DNA of 64,000 nt. Origin: Candidatus Eisenbacteria bacterium (GTDB taxonomy: Bacteria; Orphanbacterota; Orphanbacteria; Orphanbacterales; Orphanbacteraceae). Shown one piece after another: positions 41,389 through 48,476 of the stretch. Within the stretch, counting starts at the first letter, position 1; each line of letters starts with the position of its first letter. Position numbers and translations under genes: made by a program. The notes under the pieces were generated by a model, which had not been told where the DNA came from, did not search any database, and was given only the letters and a program-made list of their open reading frames with translations. The stretch covers positions 47,056 through 111,055 of the forward strand of contig VGIW01000002.1 in assembly GCA_016867715.1 (NCBI GenBank). The letters run 5' to 3'.

Positions 41389-42207
41389 ATGTGGGGATTG
41401 GTGCGCGCGGTGACCGCCGTCTTCGACGGCCTGATCGGGATCTTCGGCCGTTGGAACCCGATGGTCGGGCTTCTCGCGGTCTCCATTCTCACGGGCGGCG
41501 TGATGCTCGTCATCTTCCGCTACACGTCGAACCAACAGGCGATCGCCCGGCAGAAGGAGCTGATCAAGGCGCACATCCTCGAGATCCGGCTCTTCAAGGA
41601 CGACCTGCGCATGCAGTTCGCCGCGCAGAGGAAGATCCTCGTCGAGAACCTCCGCTACATGCGCTACGCGCTCGCCCCGATGCTCGTGATGCTCGTTCCG
41701 GTCCTCGTCATCTTGATCCAGCTCGACGTGCGGTACGCGAGAAGGCCCCTCCTTCCCGGCGAGACGACGGTCCTCCGCGTCGCCGTGGAAGAGGGGACCG
41801 ACCTTTCGTCGGTGCGGCTCGACGCGCCCGAGGGGATCACGGTCGAGACGGAGCCGATGCGAATCCCCGGCGCGCACGAGGTGAACTGGCGGATCCGCGC
41901 GGAGAGAGAAGGATCGCACGATCTCGTGATCGCCGTCGGCTCGGAGCGCGCGGTGAAGCGGCTCGAGGCGGGGGAGCGCGTCGCCAAGCTCTCCGAAGTC
42001 CGCGACCGCGCCGGCATTCTCGCCGTGTGGGCGCGCCCCGCGGAGAGCCCTCTCCCGAACGGATCCCCGATCCGCGAGGTCGCGCTCGCTTATCCGGAAA
42101 GGGACCTTCGGCTCTTCGGGATCGGAGCGCACTGGCTCCTCGTCTTCTTCGTCGTCTCGGTCGTCTTCGGCTTCGCGATCAAGGGCTTCGTCGGCGTCGA
42201 GGTGTGA
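41389..42207 (+). CDS. EMC3/TMCO1-like (Oxa1 superfamily) membrane protein
   Basis: A 272-residue integral membrane protein with three predicted helices (about residues 24-45, 94-114 and 247-267). A long charged helix or coiled coil lies between helices 1 and 2 (RQKELIKAHILEIRLFKDDL) and contains many basic residues. That three-helix pattern with a cytosolic coiled coil, plus the NPMVGLLAV entry to helix 1, is the layout of DUF106/EMC3/TMCO1 proteins, relatives of YidC insertases. Between helices 2 and 3 is an extra domain of about 130 residues with beta-strand character, which is not usual. No motif proves insertase activity. It is the last gene of the sat operon and faces the sulfatase-like gene. 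Confidence 0.6.
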   Translation: MWGLVRAVTAVFDGLIGIFGRWNPMVGLLAVSILTGGVMLVIFRYTSNQQAIARQKELIKAHILEIRLFKDDLRMQFAAQRKILVENLRYMRYALAPMLVMLVPVLVILIQLDVRYARRPLLPGETTVLRVAVEEGTDLSSVRLDAPEGITVETEPMRIPGAHEVNWRIRAEREGSHDLVIAVGSERAVKRLEAGERVAKLSEVRDRAGILAVWARPAESPLPNGSPIREVALAYPERDLRLFGIGAHWLLVFFVVSVVFGFAIKGFVGVEV

Positions 42208-42261
42208 TCGGCGGAGCGCTTCTCCCAAACACTTCGGTCATCAAGCTTCGGCAGCGTCGCG

Positions 42262-44220
42262 CTACTCGATGTAGCCGAGCGCGCGGAGGCGGTCCATTGT
42301 GGTCGCGTCGAGCTCCGCGCTCTTCTCGGAGCGGGTGAGCCGAGCGCCTCGGAACAGAACCGAAAGCGACTCGATCTCCGCGAGGAGTTCCGACGCCCGG
42401 TCGGGAAGCTCCTCGAAGAGATCCTCGTGCTCCCCGGGATCCTTCTCCAGATCGTAGAGCCATGCGCCCCCGTCCTCGGATCGGATCAGCTTATAGTTCC
42501 CCTTTCGGAGAGTGTCGTACCTGCGGCCGGAGAGCTGGATCTCGCTGTAGGAAGAAGACGCTCCCGCGCCGCGTCCCTCCAAGAGGCCCGCGAAGCTGCT
42601 CCCCTGCATCCCCTCGGGGGGATCGAGACCGAGAAGATCGAGGAGCGTGGGCATCACGTCCACCATGCGCGCCATCGAGTCGATTCTCCGGCCGGAGGGG
42701 ACCGACCCGGGGCGGATGAGCGCGAACGGAACGCGAAGCTCCTCTTCGTAGAGCGAATGGCCGTGGCCCCAAGAGCCGTGTTCGTAGAACGTCTCTCCGT
42801 GGTCCGCCACGACGACAATCAGGGTTCGCTCGATGAGGCCGCGGGTCTCGATCGCGTCGATCAGGCGGCCGATCTCTTCGTCCAAGTAGGCGATCTCCCC
42901 GTCGTAGCGGTCGATCATGTTTCGCCGTTCCGCTTCGGGGAGGGCGCGCGCTCGGTTGGCGGGGGCGAACACCCCCGCGGTGGAGGGAGGACGAATCACG
43001 GGGTCGCCGTCGTAGCCGCCGGAGAAGAGCGCGTCGTAGGGAGCCGGCGGCTCGTACGTCGCGTGAGGCTCCAGGAAATGCAGATAGGCGAAGAACGGCT
43101 CCTTGTCGTTTTCGCCGATCCAATCGAGGAAGGGATCGATCACCTCGGGCGCCGCGAGCGCCGCCGCGTCGTGCTCGATTTCCCAGAAGAGCCGCTTCTC
43201 GATCGAGATCAAGAGATCCAGGCCGGTCGACACGACGGGAAGAGGACCGAACCTCCGCACGCCTCGAAGAAGAGCGTGGCCGAGACCGTTCTTGTACGTG
43301 GTGATCACGGGGAGCGTGACGAGCGTTTCGAACCCTTGGTCGAAACCGAAGACCGGCGAGATGTACGTGTTCGCGCTCGAGCAGAAGGTCCGGTAGCCTC
43401 TCCCTTGAAGGTCCTCAGCCAGCGTGTGCGCGGACTCCGGAAGGGCGTCGTGCTCCACCGCGGTGTGGGTGGAAGGATAGAGGCCCGTGAGAAGCGTCGC
43501 GCACGATTCCTTCGTGTGCGGCGCCTGGGAGACGAGATGGGTGAAGACGGTTCCCCTCTCCACGAAGCGATCGAGCCTCGGCGTCGTTCGCCTCGGATAG
43601 TCGTTCCACGAGACGTGATCGTTGCGGAGCGTGTCGATCATGAGGATGAGAAGATTGGGCCGGCCGCGAACATTCCCGCCTTCGATCGATGATGGTTCAA
43701 TCGTTCTCCCCGCGGAGCCCGGGACGATCGAGAGAAGACCGAAGAGCGCGCCCGCCGCCGCGAACGTGAAGATCGCCGCTCTTCCGGCAGTGAGCCGCGG
43801 GAGCCTTCGGCCGACGCGCGCGATCGCGATCCCGAGGGCGACGGAGAGGAGAATCGCCAGGCCGTCGAAGAGAAGGCTCGCCGGCGCCGTCTCCTCGGGG
43901 AGGTAGTGCCGGTTTCCGATGCTGGTGACGGCGACGAGAAGGAGGAGCGGGAGAAGAACGGCGAACGGATGCGGGTGAAGCCTGCGCCCGCCCGGGAAGA
44001 CCGCGAGGAGCGGCCAAAGGATGAGGCCCGCGGCGCCGCCGAGGATTCCGTATTGGATCGCCGTCAAGAGAACGAAGTAGCTCGGGAGGGATAAGGAAGA
44101 GAGCACGCGGGTGAGAAAGAGGGAATCGAGAGCGCCCGCCGCGCCTCCGGCGAAGAGGCCGGCCAGGATCCAGAGGATCCACGAGAGGCCGCCCGTTCGC
44201 TCCCCGCGTTCTCTCGACAT
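42262..44220 (-). CDS. Membrane sulfatase-fold (AP superfamily) protein lacking the formylglycine Cys
   Basis: A 652-residue protein. Residues 12-175 hold about five membrane helices. The sulfatase-like domain begins LLILMIDTLRNDHVSWNDYP with the metal Asp. The nucleophile region is PHTKESCATLLTGLYPSTHT. Aligned on LLTGLYP, the position of the sulfatase C-x-P-x-R Cys is Thr, so it should not be a formylglycine sulfatase. VVVADHGETFYEHGSWGHGH is the second metal site. A phosphodiesterase, phosphotransferase or Thr-nucleophile role is more likely. The C-terminus TMDRLRALGYIE carries the shared LGYI tail. ATG 44220 follows GGAGGGGAGGA. It converges with the sat operon. Confidence 0.85.
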   Translation of the reverse strand: MSRERGERTGGLSWILWILAGLFAGGAAGALDSLFLTRVLSSLSLPSYFVLLTAIQYGILGGAAGLILWPLLAVFPGGRRLHPHPFAVLLPLLLLVAVTSIGNRHYLPEETAPASLLFDGLAILLSVALGIAIARVGRRLPRLTAGRAAIFTFAAAGALFGLLSIVPGSAGRTIEPSSIEGGNVRGRPNLLILMIDTLRNDHVSWNDYPRRTTPRLDRFVERGTVFTHLVSQAPHTKESCATLLTGLYPSTHTAVEHDALPESAHTLAEDLQGRGYRTFCSSANTYISPVFGFDQGFETLVTLPVITTYKNGLGHALLRGVRRFGPLPVVSTGLDLLISIEKRLFWEIEHDAAALAAPEVIDPFLDWIGENDKEPFFAYLHFLEPHATYEPPAPYDALFSGGYDGDPVIRPPSTAGVFAPANRARALPEAERRNMIDRYDGEIAYLDEEIGRLIDAIETRGLIERTLIVVVADHGETFYEHGSWGHGHSLYEEELRVPFALIRPGSVPSGRRIDSMARMVDVMPTLLDLLGLDPPEGMQGSSFAGLLEGRGAGASSSYSEIQLSGRRYDTLRKGNYKLIRSEDGGAWLYDLEKDPGEHEDLFEELPDRASELLAEIESLSVLFRGARLTRSEKSAELDATTMDRLRALGYIE

Positions 44221-44624
44221 GTGGGTCCTCCCCTCCGGCGCGCGCGTGCGTCCCTTCGCTCGGGAGACCCGCGTCCTCATCCGTCGGTCGCCGCGCGAGC
44301 GATCGCGGTCATCGTAGACGAATGCTCGACTTGATTCCAGTTTCTCCGCGCGGTCTTCGTGAACGCGGTTCGGATTGTTCGGGTGAGCGGCTGCCGAATT
44401 CGGTATGGCGTCCCCGGAAATCCGTTCTGTCCGATCTCTGACCGGACAAGCTCTCCGTGACGATCCTCGATAAGTGTTGGGTGCGGAGCCCAATCTCCGC
44501 ACACCCTTCGAAGCGGAGACAGACCGTCGAGATGGACAGGACACCCTCGCCGTCTCTCGCAAAGACGGCAGCTCGGGGAGATCTTTTCACTTGCGCCCGG
44601 GGGCCTTGTAGGTGTTAGCCGACC
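44221..44624. other. 404-bp intergenic region at the edge of a low-GC island
   Basis: Sequence becomes visibly less GC-rich from about 44300. No frame on either strand has convincing coding character: the open frames are short and Arg/Ser-rich. I saw no tRNA, attachment site pair, hairpin terminator or transposase fragment that I can defend. Confidence 0.4.
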
Positions 44625-45731
44625 TCACTCCTGATCTCCCCTGAAGGGCTGTGGAATCGACTTAGCGGGATCCGCCTTTGCGTTCTTCAGAAACTCTGTG
44701 ACTTGCCGCGAGAGCGTTGCCGCCCATTGGGGCTCTCGCACATCGTAGACGATAACGCGCAAGTGACGAAGATCGAACGGGATGTCGTCGATCTGCCCGG
44801 CTGCGAAGACTACAGGCTTTCTCGCCGCGTGAGCGAGGCCAAGCTCATAGAACACGTTCGCGTTCTTGCCGGTCAAGTCGGCCAGAAGAACGGTCGACTT
44901 GCCGATCTGTTCCCAAATCTGCTCGACAACAGTCCCGGTGTTGAAGAGTTCGTCTGCGCGGACGGGCTCGAAACCCGCTGCTCGGATGGCAGGCACGTAG
45001 ATCTGTTGGTAGTACTTATCGAACCACTCGCCGAACGGCATCATTACGAAACAGCTATCAAGGAATCTACGAACCCGATCTTCCTTAAGTGGTTCCGGGG
45101 GCTCTGGGAGTGCCTCTTCCCCTGTGCCGCTAGGTTTCTCCCGCGGCGGCGTCTTGGGTGGTCTAGCTGCGAACGACATCAGAAAGGCCAGGTTTTCACG
45201 AAAGACCTCAGCGAAGCGGTCAACGCGGTCTCTGGGAACGCTGAACTGCCTGGACAGAGTGTTCTTGAAGAACTCGTCCTCTGGAAGCGGCTTGCTCCCG
45301 TAGAACTCTTCCACCTTCTTGAAGTCCTCTACCTTTCTGAACGCTTCAAGAAGAGCCCTTTGCCTGTCCGAGGCATCTTCTGGGGCCACGATATCCTGAC
45401 CGAGCTTTTCGAGGCGCACCGTAGCGTGGGCCCCACTTCCCGAAACGAGTCCGTACTGATTCGCGGCGCGGAGGAGGTCCAGAAAGCGCCAGTCATTGGA
45501 CTGATGGAAGCCGACTGCCTTTGCGAGGTCTGCGGCGTTCATTGGGTTTCCACCGTGCTTCTCATCGATCGCTCGGGGGACGCGGATAGCCGACTCCAGG
45601 GTTTCCTTCGGAAACGTCCACGCCGCCCCTTTCTTGCCACCACTCGTCGGCGTTGTGCGAGGGCGTTTGGGCTTGCCGGATTCCTTTGGAGTCGATGTTT
45701 CGGTGACCGTACCTGTCTTCTTCTTTGGCAT
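44625..45731 (-). CDS. Winged-helix protein with TIR/nucleoside-deoxyribosyltransferase-like C-terminal domain
   Basis: A 368-residue soluble protein. Residues 1-35 are basic and disordered. Residues 40-110 look like a winged helix (ETLESAIRVPRAIDEKHG, then ADLAKAVGFHQSNDWRFLDL). The C-terminal 130 residues read CFVMMPFGEWFDKYYQQIYV, VVEQIWEQIGKSTVLLADLT, then GKNANVFYELGLAHAARKPV. This is the alternating alpha/beta pattern of nucleotide-handling TIR-like and nucleoside 2-deoxyribosyltransferase-like domains found in accessory and defence loci. No partner effector or sensor is adjacent. Base and codon use differ from neighbours and flanks are empty, suggesting transfer. ATG 45731 is preferred over GTG 45734. 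Confidence 0.65.
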   Translation of the reverse strand: MPKKKTGTVTETSTPKESGKPKRPRTTPTSGGKKGAAWTFPKETLESAIRVPRAIDEKHGGNPMNAADLAKAVGFHQSNDWRFLDLLRAANQYGLVSGSGAHATVRLEKLGQDIVAPEDASDRQRALLEAFRKVEDFKKVEEFYGSKPLPEDEFFKNTLSRQFSVPRDRVDRFAEVFRENLAFLMSFAARPPKTPPREKPSGTGEEALPEPPEPLKEDRVRRFLDSCFVMMPFGEWFDKYYQQIYVPAIRAAGFEPVRADELFNTGTVVEQIWEQIGKSTVLLADLTGKNANVFYELGLAHAARKPVVFAAGQIDDIPFDLRHLRVIVYDVREPQWAATLSRQVTEFLKNAKADPAKSIPQPFRGDQE

Positions 45732-46259
45732 CACGTATCCCCCGAGTATCTCCCTGTTCGCCTAACAAGTTGTTGAAAAACCTCAAAACCACCCCCCGAA
45801 CTGCGGAACTTGGGCTAGTACCCCAACGCCGGCATCGCCGGCTGCCGATTCCCGCGACTCGTTGCGGGCTCCGAGCCGCTTGTCGGTTCTCCCGCAACGA
45901 CCTCCGGTCTCGTCCGGGAGTTCAACGAGGGGGAATAGGCTGCGAGCGGTCTCGTCCAAACCCGCGGAAAGGCCGGTCCGTCGATTCGCGCAGTTTGAGG
46001 TCGAACCCTTGGCGTCTCGTGATTCATCGTGCCGGCTCCTGCGATCATCCGACCAAACCGCTTCGTGCTCGGAAATCGACCGGCCGATCGATCCGCATCC
46101 TACTCCGTCCACTCTTCAGGAGTCAAGGCTCTGTGGATGGAGGGGACCGAAAGCTGCACGCGGACGGCGAGAGGTCGCGCGGGTGCCCTTCCTCGAACGC
46201 CGAAAGATCGAAGAAGGGTGAACGAATTGTGACGGAGGGCAGCAGCCATCCTGTGGGGT
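45732..46259. other. 528-bp non-coding stretch beside the island gene
   Basis: The sequence CCTAACAAGTTGTTGAAAAA (about 45761-45780), with the palindrome AACAAGTTGTT, resembles mobile-element or cassette-junction sequence, but no transposase, integrase or matching second end was found. The rest is intermediate-GC and lacks a credible gene. Several short frames are rejected. Confidence 0.35.
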
Positions 46260-48476
46260 TCACCTCACCACGATCACCTTGCGCGTCGTGCGGCGCGCGT
46301 CGGCTTCCATGCGAAGAACGTACGCGCCGGGAGGAACCTCGCGCCCGCCCGCGTCTTTTCCGTCCCAAGTGATCGCGCACGAGGCGCAGCGCCCGACCCC
46401 ATCGCCGGCGAGGCTTCGAATGAGACGCCCGGAAGGGTCGAAGATGTCGACCCGCGTCGTGTTCTCGCTCGACGAGACGAGCGGGATCGTGAGCATCCCG
46501 CGGCTCGGGTTCGGATACGGCCGCCACACGATCGCTTCTTCCGCGCGCGGAGCGGCGGGAGCGATCCCGGCGATCTTCGCGGCGAGCGCGCCCGCGAATC
46601 GGGCCGAGCGCGTGAAGAAGTCGAAGTCGAGGTTCCCGAGCGTGTCGCCGGGCGTGTGAAGCGGGTTGTCGTCCTCGATCGTCTCGCTGATCTGAACGGC
46701 AGAGAAGCCGTTCGCCCAGAACGAAGCGTGATCGCTGAACGTGGCGAGAGGAGAGACCTCCATCGAGAAGGGGAGGCCGGGGGCGGCTGCAGGCCCAATC
46801 GCTGCGGCCTCGGAGAGAATCCACGAAGAGGGCTCGTTCGTGACGATGCGAAGCGGCTCTCCCGGAATGCCGATCATGTCGATCTGGATGTTCGCCGCGA
46901 TTCGTTCTTCCTCTTCGCGCGCGCGGATCGCGTACGCCGTGCTCCCGAGAAGGCCGAGTTCCTCTCCCGAGAAGAGGAGAAAGCGGAGCGTCTTCCGGGC
47001 GGGCGAGGAAGCGAAGACGCGCGCCGCCTCGAGGACCGCGGCGACGCCGGTCGCGTCGTCGTCGGCGCCGGGGGCGTCGGTGAACGGGGCGGCGACCGAG
47101 TAGGAGTCGTAGTGGGCGGAGAGGATCACGAGGCTCTCCGCCTCGGCGCACCCCCGAAGATCGGCGTACACATTTCTTGAAACATGCACGATCTCTTCCG
47201 GCAGGGGGACGAGGCTCCACGAATCGCCCCCGTCGCCGCTTTGAACGAAGAGCCCGTCGTATCCGCCGAAGAGGATTCCCCCGTTCGGATCGAAGCGCAT
47301 CAGGTTGACGCTTCTCCAGAGGACACCGAAGGGGAAGACCGCTTCCCTCCAGGTGAAGCCGCGGTCGTCCGACCGGATCACGCGGGTGAGGCGAAGAGGG
47401 TCGAGCCCGGCGAGCCATACGGTCGAGTCGGAAGCGGCTCCCGCGCTGTAGCCGAACGCGACCCCGGTCGCCGCGACCCGCCATCCGCTCGTCTCCCAGA
47501 TGAGGGCGGAGGCGTCGCTGAGGGCGGCGATCCCGAACGTTGAATCATAAAAATCCACGTCTTGAATCGTTCGGCTCGTCCCGACCGGCTGAAGCTCCCA
47601 CCCGCTGGGGGTCCAAGCGAGCATCGTTCCGTTCGCGCCGCATGCCCAGGCGTGCCGTTCGTCGACGTACGCGACGTCCATGAGATAGCTCGTCGTGAGC
47701 GTGTCCGCGCTCCACGTCTCCCCTCCGTCCTCCGTCCGGTGGACGACGCCGATCTGGCTCGCGATCATTCCGCGCGTCTCGTCGAGGAAATCGACGGCGG
47801 GGAGCGGATCCGATCCGAGCGTGCCGAAGAGGGCCCACGCGCCGCCGTCCCTTCGGAAGACGCGCCCCGCGTCGCCGACCGCGAAGACGCGCCCCTCGCC
47901 CGCGACGCTCACCCCGTGAAGGCGGACCGGCGCGCGGAAGTCGACCGTCCACGTCGCCCCGTCGTCCTCCGTGCGGAGAACCGCGCCGGTGTCGGCGTGG
48001 GAGACGGCCATCCATCCGTCCCGCCCGTTTTCCGAGAACGAGATGTCGAAGAGGTCCCACTGGGAGAGCCCGTACGAATGGAAGACCGGCTCGTATCCCA
48101 TCGCGGCGAACCGCCGGGAGAGATACTCCGCCGCGCTCTCCTGCTCCGCGGTGTATTCATAGCGCGTGCCGAAGGCGACGAGATCGGCGACGGTCCGCCT
48201 CAAGGAGTCCGCCTCGAAACGCGAGGCGAGCGACGCGAGGAGGAAGTCCCCCGCCGAGGATGCGCTCGCGAACGCTGGGAGCGGAGCGGAAGTCCCGGCG
48301 CGCGTACGCTCGAGGAAGAGACCGCGGCCGGGCGGTCCGGCGTCCGGATCGGGCGGCGTCCCGGCCGCGGCGATCCCGGCGAGAAGAAAAATAAGGGAGC
48401 GGACGATCCAACGCTCAAGCGAGGGAGACGCGTCTCCCGTCGCCGAAGGCGATCGCGCGGTACGCTTTTTCCACAC
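46260..48476 (-). CDS. Secreted M28 aminopeptidase with an inserted YCF48-like propeller and sorting domain
   Basis: A 738-residue exported protein. An N-terminal hydrophobic stretch (LIFLLAGIAAAGTPP) is followed by a helical propeptide-like part, TRYEYTAEQESAAEYLSRRF. Residues 135-430 are repeats of a YCF48-like beta-propeller (EDDGATWTVDFRAPVRLHGV, TEDGGETWSADTLTT). The M28 zinc-peptidase core follows: LSAHYDSYSV, GADDDATGVAAVLEAARVFA, FSGEELGLLGSTAYA, and the late LHTPGDTLGNLD with the final His. A FlgD-like sorting domain ends it (PYPNPSRG, then DGKDAGGREVPPGAYVLRM). The GTG start overlaps the phosphoglycerate mutase gene by 62 bp and is the only in-frame option I found. Confidence 0.82.
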   Translation of the reverse strand: MWKKRTARSPSATGDASPSLERWIVRSLIFLLAGIAAAGTPPDPDAGPPGRGLFLERTRAGTSAPLPAFASASSAGDFLLASLASRFEADSLRRTVADLVAFGTRYEYTAEQESAAEYLSRRFAAMGYEPVFHSYGLSQWDLFDISFSENGRDGWMAVSHADTGAVLRTEDDGATWTVDFRAPVRLHGVSVAGEGRVFAVGDAGRVFRRDGGAWALFGTLGSDPLPAVDFLDETRGMIASQIGVVHRTEDGGETWSADTLTTSYLMDVAYVDERHAWACGANGTMLAWTPSGWELQPVGTSRTIQDVDFYDSTFGIAALSDASALIWETSGWRVAATGVAFGYSAGAASDSTVWLAGLDPLRLTRVIRSDDRGFTWREAVFPFGVLWRSVNLMRFDPNGGILFGGYDGLFVQSGDGGDSWSLVPLPEEIVHVSRNVYADLRGCAEAESLVILSAHYDSYSVAAPFTDAPGADDDATGVAAVLEAARVFASSPARKTLRFLLFSGEELGLLGSTAYAIRAREEEERIAANIQIDMIGIPGEPLRIVTNEPSSWILSEAAAIGPAAAPGLPFSMEVSPLATFSDHASFWANGFSAVQISETIEDDNPLHTPGDTLGNLDFDFFTRSARFAGALAAKIAGIAPAAPRAEEAIVWRPYPNPSRGMLTIPLVSSSENTTRVDIFDPSGRLIRSLAGDGVGRCASCAITWDGKDAGGREVPPGAYVLRMEADARRTTRKVIVVR

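Noticed and set aside
45750..45785. Integron attC-like core (GCCTAAC / GTTAGGC) near the island gene
   Set aside because: The opposite simple site and paired inner arms could not be found, so it is only reported as junction-like sequence.
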